Part shown: positions 34,837-44,116 of the stretch, piece after piece
Layout: each line of letters begins with the position of its first letter
Numbering within the stretch: position 1 is the first letter of the stretch
Assembly (NCBI GenBank): GCA_000965745.1
Contig: CP009479.1
Location: forward strand, 506,457-570,456
Reading direction: 5' to 3'
DNA from: an uncultured archaeon
Lineage (GTDB): Archaea; Thermoplasmatota; Thermoplasmata; Thermoplasmatales; Thermoplasmataceae
DNA: 64,000 bases
Program-made: the position numbers and the translations under genes
The notes under the pieces: model-generated
Told to the model about the DNA's origin: nothing
Databases searched by the model: none
The model's input: only the letters and a program-made list of their open reading frames with translations

Positions 34837-36195
34837 ATGGTAGATGTACAACAGGATTTTCAGGTGAGTGAACGTCTGGAACGTTTCAGGACTTGGCCTT
34901 GGCCCTACACCGTTCTGGTGATAGTGGGTGCGGCCTACTTTTTTGGTCTTTTTGACGTCTTGACTATTGGAACCGCTGCGCCCACCATAGGCGCACAAAT
35001 GGGAGTGGCGGGGGAAGTAGTCGCCTCAAACGGAACTGTGTTCTCACTGGTAGGATATGCGGTAGGAGCTTTCTTGTTCTCCCACATATCAGACACACTC
35101 GGAAGAAAGAGGGGGCTGACTGTCTCATTAATAGCTTATTCAGTAGGCTCTATTCTGACAGCTACAGCGACGGATATCACTCAGGTCTACGTATGGAGAT
35201 TTGTGACCGGTATAGGGATTGGCGCTGATCTGGCGATAGCTGCTGCATATCTCAGTGAGCTTGCACCGCACAACAACAGGGGAAAATTCCAGAGCCTTGG
35301 AACCTTCTTCGGTTTTACTGGAGCCGGTGTTGCACCGCTTATAGGTTATTTCCTCATACCTCCATTAGACATAGGGTGGAGGATATTCTTCATAATTGGT
35401 GCACTTGGAGGAATATTTGTTCTATTCATAAGGAAGAACGTACCCGAAAGCCCACGTTGGCTCCTTAGTAAAGGAAGAGCGAAGGAAGCGTCCGAGCTTC
35501 TCGATAAAATAGAGATTACATACAAATCGAAATATGGTGATCTTCCTCCATTGAGCGAAATGAAGGCTGAGATAGTCGAAAGTGAGATGAAAGTCCCACT
35601 GCTGCATCTTTTCTCCAAAAAGCACGGGCTCAGACTGGCTCTGGTTCTTGCAGTGTTTCTGTTCTACTATCTTTACACGTATCCCTTCCTGGCACTGACG
35701 ACCTCGCTCCTTGTCCATTCTGGGTTTTCCATAGTTGCCAGCCTGTTTATGGTAGGTCTCGGTGGTCTCGGGTATGCAGTAGGTGCTTTTTCAGCGTTCC
35801 TTACGACAGAGAGGATAGAGAGGAAGTATCTGATATCAATTCTCTTTGTTCTTCAGGGAATCTGTATGTTCGGCATAGCCATCAAGCTGAACACCGCGGA
35901 AATTATAATTTCTGACTTCTTCGGGTCCCTTACGAACACCTTCCTTGCAACAACGCTCTATGTGTACGCTGCAGAGAACTTCCCGACAAGAGCAAGGAGC
36001 AACGGCGTGGCTGCAACCGATGGAGTAGGCCATCTTGCACCAGTATTCGGCCTGCCATTCATGATAGGCTTCTTTGGAATGAACGGGTTCTTCAACACAT
36101 ACCTGCTCATCGGGATAATAGCCATAGTGGGAGGAATAGTTGTTCTGGCAGGCATAAGATCCACAGGAAGGAAGCTGGAGGAATTGTCAGAATAG
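34837..36195 (+). CDS. MFS transporter, sugar/aromatic-acid porter type
   Basis: A 452-aa major facilitator with 12 predicted helices. MFS signature loops are seen: FSHISDTLGRKRG between TM2 and TM3 (a G-x-x-x-D-x-x-G-R-K-R variant), RFVTGIGIGADLAIA in TM4, and PESPRWLLSKGR after TM6, a hallmark of the sugar/metabolite porter branch. Substrate unknown; proton symport is typical for acidophiles. It has a leadered mRNA with a ribosome binding site. The ISL3 element inserted 47 nt after its stop without disturbing it. Confidence 0.9.
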   Translation: MVDVQQDFQVSERLERFRTWPWPYTVLVIVGAAYFFGLFDVLTIGTAAPTIGAQMGVAGEVVASNGTVFSLVGYAVGAFLFSHISDTLGRKRGLTVSLIAYSVGSILTATATDITQVYVWRFVTGIGIGADLAIAAAYLSELAPHNNRGKFQSLGTFFGFTGAGVAPLIGYFLIPPLDIGWRIFFIIGALGGIFVLFIRKNVPESPRWLLSKGRAKEASELLDKIEITYKSKYGDLPPLSEMKAEIVESEMKVPLLHLFSKKHGLRLALVLAVFLFYYLYTYPFLALTTSLLVHSGFSIVASLFMVGLGGLGYAVGAFSAFLTTERIERKYLISILFVLQGICMFGIAIKLNTAEIIISDFFGSLTNTFLATTLYVYAAENFPTRARSNGVAATDGVGHLAPVFGLPFMIGFFGMNGFFNTYLLIGIIAIVGGIVVLAGIRSTGRKLEELSE

Positions 36196-36234
36196 TTCAT
36201 GAATAGTGTTTGGGAAACCAATCCTATTTTTTAT

Positions 36235-36242
36235 AAATTTTA
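36235..36242 (+). repeat. Left 8-bp target-site duplication of the ISL3 element
   Basis: AAATTTTA, identical to 37545-37552 on the other side of the element. Eight bases is the usual duplication size of the ISL3 family. Confidence 0.9.
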
Positions 36243-37544
36243 GGTTCTTCCTAGTTTTGTGTGGGCTCATGGATAAAGCTCCAGATTTCCGCATTTGAAA
36301 TATATTGCTGTCTTGAGATGGCCTCTGTTCCTGAATCCATACGCCATCTTCTCTATCAGCGCGATCTTTGAATTGATTCCCTCTGCCTTTGCGTTTGTTA
36401 TCCTGTGGATGAAATAGTTCAGTATCTTGTCGATGTGCATTCGCATCATCTTCGCCACCTTCTTCATTGCATCAATCGAGGAGTGCACGATCCAGGAGTG
36501 CCATCTCTTCCAGTAATCCATTGCATCCTCCATTGAGGGGAGATTCCACAGGTTCCTTATGTTCTCCTTCATGGAGTACGCCTTGCCCGTCCTTAGATCT
36601 GAATTCCTTAGCTCATTGTACCGCTCCCTGTACCTTTCGGGAAGGCGATCGCCGGAATAGAGCCATATGTACCTTGATCCTTTGAGGTCCATGATACCCT
36701 TCTTCACCAGTTCACGATTCTCCTCCTTCCTCACCGCATCAACCGCTTCATTCACATGGCGCATGACATGAAACCTGTCGAAGACGATCTTTGAATGAGC
36801 CTGTGGTACATGCTCAAGCGTGGATGATATGTACGGATCCCACATGTCCATTGATACCGCATCTATGCGAGATAATTCATCATCACTCATCGTTTTGTAA
36901 TACTCATCGAGTGATGATTTCCTCCTGTCCATGGAGATGAACTCAACACCGCTGTTCTCCATGTCCATCACCAGCGTGATGTACTTGTGCCCCTTCCTGT
37001 ACGATTTGTCATCAACGCCTATGATCCTTGGCCTTGATGTTTTCCTTGACAGTCCTCTCTTAACCGCATGATCGATGATGTTCCATGCCCGGCTCCAGGA
37101 AATGTCCATTACCCGGGTGAAATTCTCAACATCCATGTTCTGGAGCATCCTTATGGATCTTGATTCGAATCTGAGAGTGAACCTTGATCTCTTCTCGGAG
37201 AGGGGCATGACCGCCTCTCTTATGCCATGCTCCGGACACTGTATCCTTGGTGATCTGGCATGAATGAATGTCTTGAACCCTATGCTGTCAAGATCCCTCC
37301 AGACCCTTTCCCTCAGATGATCGTAGACCATGCACTCCCTCCTGCACTCGGGACATGGGAGCTTAGCTCCCCTGTCGTGTGCTATGAAGACTTCAACAAC
37401 CTTGTCATTTGAATCAAGTGAAACACTCTCAACCCTCCAGGGGTTCTTGAGCCCTAAGAGCTCGGAGTACAACTGTTCAGCATCCTGCATGGCAAATATA
37501 ATGAAAAGAAGGATAAAAATACCCACACATTTCTAGGATGAACC
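36243..37544 (-). mobile_element. Complete ISL3-family insertion sequence, 1302 bp
   Basis: Terminal inverted repeats of 23 bp: left 36243-36265 starts GGTTCTTCCTAG and ends TGTGTGGG; right 37522-37544 reads on the minus strand GGTTCATCCTAG to TGTGTGGG. They differ at four positions. The element is flanked by a perfect 8-bp direct repeat AAATTTTA and holds one intact transposase. The unmutated duplication and intact gene indicate a recent insertion, into an AT-rich site between an MFS gene and a small membrane-protein operon. Confidence 0.92.
36267..37490 (-). CDS. ISL3-family transposase
   Basis: DDE transposase of about 407 aa. An N-terminal zinc-binding region (CPECRREC then a later CPEHG) precedes a helix-turn-helix and the catalytic core: first D in IIGVDDKSYRKG, second D in IVFDRFHVMRHVNEAVDA, and the glutamate in NAKAEGINSKIALIEKMAYGFRN, the ISL3 C-terminal signature. 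The frame opens at GTG 37526 inside the right terminal repeat with a hydrophobic leader; ATG 37490 (MQDAEQLYSELLGL) is the more likely start. It appears intact. Confidence 0.93.
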   Translation of the reverse strand: MQDAEQLYSELLGLKNPWRVESVSLDSNDKVVEVFIAHDRGAKLPCPECRRECMVYDHLRERVWRDLDSIGFKTFIHARSPRIQCPEHGIREAVMPLSEKRSRFTLRFESRSIRMLQNMDVENFTRVMDISWSRAWNIIDHAVKRGLSRKTSRPRIIGVDDKSYRKGHKYITLVMDMENSGVEFISMDRRKSSLDEYYKTMSDDELSRIDAVSMDMWDPYISSTLEHVPQAHSKIVFDRFHVMRHVNEAVDAVRKEENRELVKKGIMDLKGSRYIWLYSGDRLPERYRERYNELRNSDLRTGKAYSMKENIRNLWNLPSMEDAMDYWKRWHSWIVHSSIDAMKKVAKMMRMHIDKILNYFIHRITNAKAEGINSKIALIEKMAYGFRNRGHLKTAIYFKCGNLELYP

Positions 37545-37552
37545 AAATTTTA
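37545..37552 (+). repeat. Right 8-bp target-site duplication of the ISL3 element
   Basis: AAATTTTA, the exact copy of 36235-36242. Confidence 0.9.
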
Positions 37553-37625
37553 ATACCACATTCATATTTTTTGCACATTTCTTCAAATCATTAGGCCACA
37601 ATACTTAAGACACATCAAGACAGAG

Positions 37626-38162
37626 CTAGAAATTGATGGGCGGGGCCCTTCTCTTCATGAAAAGTGAAACAAGTATTGTAACAAAGCCAATGAATGCGGA
37701 TATCCCGCCAGAGGAACTAAGATAGCCTGAATACATCAGAGGGATTGACGGAGTTATGGTGAAAGCAATAACATCATTTTCTGGTTCAACAAATGCATAC
37801 GAACCGGATTTGACGTTGTTGAAATATATGTCTACGGTATTGTTATAGGGCTTTTCAACATTGTATTGCCTGAAGTTCGAAGCGTTTACGTGAGAAAGGT
37901 CAGATTGAGGTACAAGGGCAAACTGGCCAGGTACCCCTCCGCTCGAGGGCTTTGGGACAAACATCATGTCAGATTCCTGGTTTGTCAGCTTGGGTGGAAC
38001 ATCAATTACGTAAAGCCCGTTTTCCTGCTTTGTGTAGTTGGATGAGAAGTGTATCTTTGAGGATTTTCCGTGGAAATACGGGTTTATTACAAGACTTACA
38101 GAGATTAGTGATATGCCCACGATGAAGAGTGATACTCCAGCCAGGAACAATATTCTGTTCAT
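37626..38162 (-). CDS. Membrane-anchored extracytoplasmic protein, unknown
   Basis: A 178-aa protein with one membrane helix near each end (FLAGVSLFIVGISLISVSLV and GISAFIGFVTILVSLFM) and about 110 residues between them carrying several sequons (NYT, NAS, NNT), so the middle is probably outside the cell. No family recognised. ATG 38162 is used; the frame also has TTG 38165. It follows a 31-aa membrane peptide gene by 3 nt, which suggests a two-gene unit. Confidence 0.65.
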   Translation of the reverse strand: MNRILFLAGVSLFIVGISLISVSLVINPYFHGKSSKIHFSSNYTKQENGLYVIDVPPKLTNQESDMMFVPKPSSGGVPGQFALVPQSDLSHVNASNFRQYNVEKPYNNTVDIYFNNVKSGSYAFVEPENDVIAFTITPSIPLMYSGYLSSSGGISAFIGFVTILVSLFMKRRAPPINF

Positions 38163-38165
38163 CAA

Positions 38166-38261
38166 TTATTGCAAACGGGTAGAATTTATTATAGTTATCG
38201 CTCCAGCAATGCCGAAAAGAACAAGGAGGAGAAGTGCCACTGGATAACCCCTAAGATGCAT
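38166..38261 (-). CDS. Small membrane peptide, 31 aa
   Basis: ATG 38261 to TAA 38166. The peptide is a basic start (MHLRGYP), one strong transmembrane helix (VALLLLVLFGIAGAITII) and a short polar tail, a typical single-pass miniprotein. It lies 3 nt upstream of the membrane-anchored protein gene and 44 nt after the acyl-CoA dehydrogenase stop. An AAATTATT element about 28 nt upstream could serve as TATA box. It may work with its neighbour; coding status is inferred from the helix and position. Confidence 0.5.
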   Translation of the reverse strand: MHLRGYPVALLLLVLFGIAGAITIINSTRLQ

Positions 38262-38305
38262 TATCTAAGCTTAAAGCGGCAAAGAAATAATTTCAAGTGT
38301 TCTTT

Positions 38306-39448
38306 TCAGAATGATGGCGGAAGCCCAAGAGAGTGCCTCGCTATCAGTGAAAGCGTCATCTGCTCCGAAACGGGGCCGACCCTGAACAGCCTCAGGTTTC
38401 TCCAATGCAGTTCTACACCCATGTCTATGGAAAAAGACATCCCGCCAAAAACCTGCATTGCGTGATCTGCGATTTCATACGCAGATTTTGCTGAAAGGTA
38501 CGCAGCAGCATTTGCCTCAAACATTCCATCCTCTCCGGAATCCCTCTTTCTTGCTGCTTCATCTATAAGGCGCCAGCTTGCCTCCAGCATAATCCTGCCG
38601 TGGGCAAGTGGAAACTGAATGGACTGGTTTGAGCCGAGCTGCCTCCCGAAAAGTTTTCTGTCCTTCGCGTATTGTGTGGCAAGATTCAGGACTAACTCAC
38701 CGGTCCCCATGGATATTGATGCCGTTGAGAGGCGCTCAAGGTTCAGTATTCCCGTCAGTGCACGCCACCCTTTTCCTTCTTCTCCTAGGATGTCGTCTTC
38801 GGAAAGTTCCACGTTGTCAAAGAATACTTCGCATGAGCCCAGCGACCTGAGAGCAATATCGTCAATTCTTGATGAAGTTATGTTCTTGTGCTCCTTCGGG
38901 TCAATTGCGAACAGTGTCAGCCCCTTGGTACTCTTGGTGCTTTCCTTGGATGTGCGTGCAAGAACAAGCATAAGATCTGACATATGGGCCATGGTTATCC
39001 AGATCTTCCTTCCCGAAAGAACTAGCTTTCCGTTTGCCCTTTCTGCGTGCGTGGAAATGTTCAATGTGTCTGTTCCGGCGTTTGGCTCGGTAATGGCAAT
39101 TGACGATATGACCTCATTCTTTGCAACCCTGGGAAGAAACTTCTCCTTCTGATGTTCATTTCCTAGGGATGCAATGGAGTAGGCTCCGAATACGTTGTGA
39201 GCCATAACGAGGTCTCCTGCAGCGACACCATGTATGGAAGATACGTGCTTTACAATCCGCACGTAATCTGATACTGAAAGACCGCTGCCCCCATATTCTT
39301 CTGGAAGAAAGAGCGTCGTTAGGCCCAGTTCCTGTATCGATTTCAGAAACTCCGAGGGAAATTCCGCCTTCCTGTCCTTCTCCACCCAGTATCTGTTGTC
39401 AAATTTTTCAGTCCCCTGGTTTATGTAGCTGATAATTGTATCGAGCAT
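38306..39448 (-). CDS. Acyl-CoA dehydrogenase (1)
   Basis: FAD-dependent acyl-CoA dehydrogenase, 380 aa, that oxidises acyl-CoA to trans-2-enoyl-CoA. Family blocks: LFLPEEYGGSGLSVSDY near the N-terminus, AITEPNAGTDTLNIST (FAD/substrate loop), GRKIWITMAHMSDLMLVLA, and AMQVFGGMSFSIDMGVELHWRN with LFRVGPVSEQ near the C-terminus. It follows the molybdenum-hydroxylase large subunit by 19 nt, in one transcription unit. Confidence 0.93.
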   Translation of the reverse strand: MLDTIISYINQGTEKFDNRYWVEKDRKAEFPSEFLKSIQELGLTTLFLPEEYGGSGLSVSDYVRIVKHVSSIHGVAAGDLVMAHNVFGAYSIASLGNEHQKEKFLPRVAKNEVISSIAITEPNAGTDTLNISTHAERANGKLVLSGRKIWITMAHMSDLMLVLARTSKESTKSTKGLTLFAIDPKEHKNITSSRIDDIALRSLGSCEVFFDNVELSEDDILGEEGKGWRALTGILNLERLSTASISMGTGELVLNLATQYAKDRKLFGRQLGSNQSIQFPLAHGRIMLEASWRLIDEAARKRDSGEDGMFEANAAAYLSAKSAYEIADHAMQVFGGMSFSIDMGVELHWRNLRLFRVGPVSEQMTLSLIARHSLGLPPSF

Positions 39449-39467
39449 CTTTGTTCACATCCATATT

Positions 39468-41825
39468 CTATTGAGCGGCCTTTGGTTCTCTGGACTTCTC
39501 AATAGCTTTAAGAACTTTTTCTCCCCAGAATGGAAGAGAGGTAACCCTTCCATTTGTTGCATCGTACACCGCATTTCCAACTGCCCCGGATATCATGATA
39601 ATGCCCATTTCTGCAATTCCCTTGCCGCCAAATGGACCCTCTCTGCTTTCCGATTCAATGAATTCAACCTCTATCTCCGGAATTTCGGTTATGCCCGGGA
39701 CCTCGTAATCGGAGAAGCCAGTGTTGACGACCTCACCCCGCTCGGTAGCAAGTTCCTCGAATAGAGTGTGCCCCAAGGCCTGGGCAGCCCCCCCTATTAT
39801 CTGGCCCTTGGCCCCCTTCGGGTTGATGATTGTGCCGCAGTCCGCGACAACCACGATCTTAAGGGGCGTAACTGCACCGGTTTCAGTGTCGACTTCAACA
39901 AGGGCCGCGGTTGCTCCGGTCACATAATCGGACGAAATGTTCCCTTTATTGGTTTTGGTATCTGCCATCTCGGTGTCGGGATCAAAGTAATGGTAACTGA
40001 GATATGTCTTTCCATTGTTCCTGAAATGGGACTTTCTTACAAACTTGCCGAGATCCATGGTCTTTGAACTGTCAGACCTGGATTTGATTATGCCCTGCTC
40101 TATGACCAGGTCCTCCAGATCCGTTTTGAGCAGATCTGCAGCATCTTTCAGAAGAGTCTCCTTCAGCTCCCCCGCCGCCCTCTGTGCAGCGGCTCCGTTT
40201 ACAAATGTGCCTCTGCTGGCGTGTGTGGCCGTGTCCCATGGCCTGAGTTCCGAATCGCCTTTGTAAACGACGCTGACCTTTTCCAGTGGGACACCTAGCT
40301 CAGAAGCAACGATCTGTGAAAGTGCCTGTATGGAACCCTGCCCGATCTCGCTTATCCCTGTGAACAGGGTCACGTTGGCGTAATCGTCCATTTTGAGGAT
40401 AGCACCGCTTCCGTCGGTGTGGTAGACTCTTGCCCCGCCGCCTACATGGAAGAGGCCTGAGAACCCAATTCCACGCTTTTTTGCTCCATTGCCTGGTTGC
40501 ATGTGGGGGCCCTTCCAGCCGATCTTCTCAGCAGCAATTTCCAGGGCCCTCTTCAGGTTTGAGTTTCTGGCAAACATTCCCTGAGGAGTCATGTAGTCTC
40601 CCTGGTGTGCATTGACCAGCCTGAATTCAAGCGGGTCCATTCCAAGTTGTGAGGCGACCATATCATGGTGCGATTCCAGGGCGAAGTCCATCTGGGGATT
40701 TCCTGCACCCCTCATGTTGATCGTGTACACATTGTTAGTGTAAACAGCCCTGGCGTCGAACTTCACGTTCTCGACCTTATAAAGGCCTGTAACAGTAGAA
40801 GCCATCACCCTGGCATCAAAGGCTCCCCATGAAACATATGCTCCCGTGTCAAGGATGGCGTCTACCTCTCTTGCGAGGATTTTTCCACGCTTGTCCACGC
40901 CAGTTTTGATCCTGACTTTCAAGGGCTGCCTGGTTGGCGAATACTTGAAGTCTTCGGTCCTGTCCAGGACTATCTTCACGGGCCTTCCTGTCTTTAACGC
41001 CAGGGAGGCAACTATGACCTCGAAGGGATAGAGTGCCATACCCCTGCCGAACGTTCCGCCAATGTAGGGCTGGGATATCCTTATTCTTGAGGGGTCGAAA
41101 TTGATTGCCTCACCAAGCTCCCTCTTCAGCTGGAACGGCTGTTGGGTATTGGACACAAGTACCAGATTCCTCGACTCGTCAAATTTTGCCAGAGCAGCAA
41201 GTGTGCCCATTGGCGCGAATGCCACCCTGGGGACGCTAAATTCGTCCTCCCTCACCAGGAAGCTTTTGCTGAAGCCTTCCCCAATGTCTCCCGACTCCAC
41301 ATTGAAATTTGCTTTCACAACGTTTGAGCCAGTCTCCTCGTGTACGAGAGGGGCTCCTTCCCTTAGTGCAGCATCAGCGTCGAAGACCCCTTCGTACGTT
41401 TCATATTCAATCTTCACGTCCTCCTGCACATCGTGTGCCGCCCTTTCAGGATCAGTGGTTGCAATCGCGAGAATCTCGTCTCCCAGCGACCTGATCTTCG
41501 GATACTTGAGAGGCGGGTTGTCCCTCAAGGGGCCAATCATGTTGAAGCCGGAATCTTTTCCGGTTATGACAGCCTTCACATGATCTCTTTCGAGCAGCTT
41601 GCTGTAATCAATGCTCTTGATCACACCATGTGGAATTGGGCTCCTTACTATGTAAGCATAGAGCATCCCTGGCAATTCCATATCGTTTATGTACTCTGCA
41701 AAACCCCTAACCTTGTCTTCCCCGTCGAAAGTCCTTGGAACTGATGTTCCTATATACCCCTGCCTTTCTTTCTTCAAGTGTTGTATCTGCTGGGTCTCCG
41801 GATTTTCTTCAACTGCTCTTGACAT
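39468..41825 (-). CDS. Molybdenum hydroxylase large (molybdopterin) subunit
   Basis: Catalytic subunit of a xanthine dehydrogenase/aldehyde oxidoreductase-type enzyme, 785 aa. It starts its core at GTSVPRTFDGEDKVRGFAEY, has QPYIGGTFGRGMALYPFE, and near the active site reads MRGAGNPQ, not the AYRCSFR of form I CO dehydrogenase, so CO oxidation is unlikely. The base glutamate lies in GPFGGKGIAEMGI. With the small and medium subunits at 32342-33728 it would form the aldehyde (glyceraldehyde) oxidoreductase known from thermoacidophiles, but is encoded about 6 kb away and followed by an acyl-CoA dehydrogenase. An AT-rich TATA-like element lies about 26-30 nt upstream of ATG 41825. Confidence 0.92.
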   Translation of the reverse strand: MSRAVEENPETQQIQHLKKERQGYIGTSVPRTFDGEDKVRGFAEYINDMELPGMLYAYIVRSPIPHGVIKSIDYSKLLERDHVKAVITGKDSGFNMIGPLRDNPPLKYPKIRSLGDEILAIATTDPERAAHDVQEDVKIEYETYEGVFDADAALREGAPLVHEETGSNVVKANFNVESGDIGEGFSKSFLVREDEFSVPRVAFAPMGTLAALAKFDESRNLVLVSNTQQPFQLKRELGEAINFDPSRIRISQPYIGGTFGRGMALYPFEVIVASLALKTGRPVKIVLDRTEDFKYSPTRQPLKVRIKTGVDKRGKILAREVDAILDTGAYVSWGAFDARVMASTVTGLYKVENVKFDARAVYTNNVYTINMRGAGNPQMDFALESHHDMVASQLGMDPLEFRLVNAHQGDYMTPQGMFARNSNLKRALEIAAEKIGWKGPHMQPGNGAKKRGIGFSGLFHVGGGARVYHTDGSGAILKMDDYANVTLFTGISEIGQGSIQALSQIVASELGVPLEKVSVVYKGDSELRPWDTATHASRGTFVNGAAAQRAAGELKETLLKDAADLLKTDLEDLVIEQGIIKSRSDSSKTMDLGKFVRKSHFRNNGKTYLSYHYFDPDTEMADTKTNKGNISSDYVTGATAALVEVDTETGAVTPLKIVVVADCGTIINPKGAKGQIIGGAAQALGHTLFEELATERGEVVNTGFSDYEVPGITEIPEIEVEFIESESREGPFGGKGIAEMGIIMISGAVGNAVYDATNGRVTSLPFWGEKVLKAIEKSREPKAAQ

Positions 41826-41958
41826 TCAATGAAAGCTAGCGTTAGGGCTGTATTTATTTTTATGTGTCTCAGAAATGCTCTGTGCTATTCACTTATATAC
41901 CATGAATAAGAAATTAGTGGTTTTCATAGTTTCTTTTGGAAGAAATGAAAAAGAATGT

Positions 41959-42927
41959 TCAGAGATCGATCTCTGTGAATTCATTCTTCTCAATAGCTTT
42001 CTCGTAAAGGTATCTGGCGGATATCACGTCAAGAGTCGCGTATCCAACGGACTTGAAGATCGTTATGTCCCCGTCCCTCCTTTCCAGTTTGGACCTGCCC
42101 GATATAAGGCCGTCCAGTTCAAGGAAATCTTCTATCCTCAGAATTCCGTCATCAACTGCGGACATTATGTCACCGGCCTCCTTCATGACGTATTCTGTCC
42201 TGTCCAGTATCACGTGGTTTGCGCGCTCAATTGTCGTTCGGTCAAGCTCCCTTCTGTTCGGAAGTGTTCCTATACTGGAAATGTGGCATCCTTTCTTCAG
42301 GTGTTGGCCATCAAGCACAGGAACTTCAGAATCTGTAGCAACGATCAGTACGTCCGCATCCTGCACAGCCTGATTTGAATCGGACGCTTCAGAAACCTTC
42401 TGGCCCATTTTCCTGATCTTCTCTGCGAAGCTTCTTCTGTGCTCAGGGTTTGGGCTGAAAACAGTAATGCTTTCAAAGTTCCTTGATGCGATGGTTGCCT
42501 TAGTGAGGAAATCTGCTTCTAGGCCGGAGCCTATCACGCCAAGCTTCCTTGAATCTTCCCGTGATGCGTATTTTGTCCCAAGCCCAGCCATTGCCCCTGT
42601 CCTGAGGGCTGTGACGTAATTTGAGTCCAGAACTGCAAGCACTTCACCGGTGGATGCCTTGGAGAGCATTGTGAGGCCTGTTGCCTTTGGAAGTGATTTC
42701 TTAGGGTTTCCCTTGTATTCTGAAACCAGTTTCACCAGGAATGTATCCCTGGTGAAATCAACAACCGGCATTGAGAGCCAGACTGATCTGGATTCCTCAA
42801 TAGTGATGACCTGCCTCATGGGGAGAATGCCCTCAGTCTTCCTTACTATCTCTTTTTCCAGGTATCCCAGAAATTCGGCCATATCTGAAACTGATTCAGA
42901 GGTCTGGTAGTTGATGAATTTTGTCAC
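41959..42927 (-). CDS. Ornithine cyclodeaminase/mu-crystallin family protein
   Basis: NAD(P)-binding enzyme of 322 aa. The Rossmann loop is GVIGSGLEADFLTKA, preceded by GAMAGLGTKYAS and followed by ADVLIVATDSEVPVLDG. Members act as ornithine cyclodeaminase, alanine dehydrogenase or imine (ketimine) reductase; the substrate cannot be told here. It is the last gene of the operon enoyl-CoA hydratase, acyl-CoA dehydrogenase 2, and follows the latter by 6 nt, suggesting a joint amino-acid-derived acyl-CoA pathway. Confidence 0.88.
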   Translation of the reverse strand: MTKFINYQTSESVSDMAEFLGYLEKEIVRKTEGILPMRQVITIEESRSVWLSMPVVDFTRDTFLVKLVSEYKGNPKKSLPKATGLTMLSKASTGEVLAVLDSNYVTALRTGAMAGLGTKYASREDSRKLGVIGSGLEADFLTKATIASRNFESITVFSPNPEHRRSFAEKIRKMGQKVSEASDSNQAVQDADVLIVATDSEVPVLDGQHLKKGCHISSIGTLPNRRELDRTTIERANHVILDRTEYVMKEAGDIMSAVDDGILRIEDFLELDGLISGRSKLERRDGDITIFKSVGYATLDVISARYLYEKAIEKNEFTEIDL

Positions 42928-42933
42928 GCTGAC

Positions 42934-44070
42934 TCACTCCTTTGCCCCGGGCATGTTGAGGGTTCTTTCAGCTATACTGACCAGTGCCAGCTGTTCGGAT
43001 ATAGGCCCCATTCTGTAGTATCTTATGTCCCTGTACAGTTTCTCAACAAAGCCAGACAGGTATCCGCTGGCTCCCAGAGTCTGAAGAGCTGCATCTATGG
43101 CCATAGAAGCGGCATTGACCGAATGGTAATATGCGCCCATTGGAATGTCCCTGTTCCTGTCAATTTCACCGTTGTCCATCATTTCCGAACCGCGAAGGAT
43201 GTACGCCTCTGATGCTGACAGCTCAATGAAAGCTCTTGCCAATGGAAACTGGATTCCCTGGTTTGAGCCTATCTTCCGTCCAAATACTTCCCTCTCCCTG
43301 GCATATTCAGCCGCCCTGTCCAGTGCCATCCTCCCCATTCCGACAAACATGGCGCCAAGGGCAAGCCTGTCTGCGGCAAAGGTTCTTGATAGAAATGACC
43401 ACGCCCTGTCGATCTCTCCGAGCACGGCATCCCTGGATACTTTGACTCCGTTGAATGATACCGAATATAGCGGCAGAAAATTCAGCCCCATTTTTCCAAG
43501 ACTCACAAAGCTCGTTTTGGCTGGCTGCTTTTCTGTTATCACGAATGTTGTCAGGCCGTGGCTCTTCTTATCAGAAGGGGGAGATGTGCGGGCTGCAACC
43601 ATGAGGTAATCCGCACCCTTGCCGTTCGTGACACAGTACTTGTCACCGGTGATGCTGTAGTTACCGTCACCTGTCTGAACCGCCTCTGTATTTATGGAGA
43701 GTGCATCGGCCCCTGACTGCTCCTCCGTAAGGGCAAGATTCACCTTCGCCTTTCCTGCCATCACCTCTGGAAGCAGAGACCTCAGCTTCTCCGTGCCATG
43801 GTCGTCAAAGAGCTTTGCAGAAAGATTCTGCGCAACAAAATAGTAGGTGAGCGTCCCGGCTCTCCTGCTCATATCAAGAATATTCTGCACGAATTCCGAA
43901 AAACTGATTTCTGATCCTCCGTTCTTATTTGAAACCAAGAGGCCGAACCTGTTGTCCGCTCCCAAAGCAGAGAAAAAATCCTCCGGAAATTCATTCTTTT
44001 CAGAAACATGATCATAATAGATTTCATCGTACTTGGAAGTAAATTTGCTTACCCAGTCTTTTTCCAACAA
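42934..44070 (-). CDS. Acyl-CoA dehydrogenase (2)
   Basis: A second acyl-CoA dehydrogenase, 378 aa, distinct from the one at 38306. Blocks: LALTEEQSGADALSINTE, GDKYCVTNGKGADYLMVAA, VFGRKIGSNQGIQFPLA and QTLGASGYLSGFVEKLYRDIRYYRMGPISEQ. The last EQ-containing segment parallels the first enzyme (VGPVSEQ). It lies between the enoyl-CoA hydratase and the cyclodeaminase-like gene on the same strand. Confidence 0.92.
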   Translation of the reverse strand: MLEKDWVSKFTSKYDEIYYDHVSEKNEFPEDFFSALGADNRFGLLVSNKNGGSEISFSEFVQNILDMSRRAGTLTYYFVAQNLSAKLFDDHGTEKLRSLLPEVMAGKAKVNLALTEEQSGADALSINTEAVQTGDGNYSITGDKYCVTNGKGADYLMVAARTSPPSDKKSHGLTTFVITEKQPAKTSFVSLGKMGLNFLPLYSVSFNGVKVSRDAVLGEIDRAWSFLSRTFAADRLALGAMFVGMGRMALDRAAEYAREREVFGRKIGSNQGIQFPLARAFIELSASEAYILRGSEMMDNGEIDRNRDIPMGAYYHSVNAASMAIDAALQTLGASGYLSGFVEKLYRDIRYYRMGPISEQLALVSIAERTLNMPGAKE

Positions 44071-44116
44071 TCAACACCTATCCTTCTTCATAATTACATC
44101 AAACATCCATTTATTC

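Noticed and set aside
39468-41825. CO dehydrogenase (form I) for the molybdenum large subunit
   Set aside because: The active-site loop is MRGAGNPQ, not the AYRCSFR motif of form I CO dehydrogenase.
41875-42378. 167-codon plus-strand ORF over the cyclodeaminase-like gene
   Set aside because: Antisense shadow of a well-supported gene, with no domain pattern.
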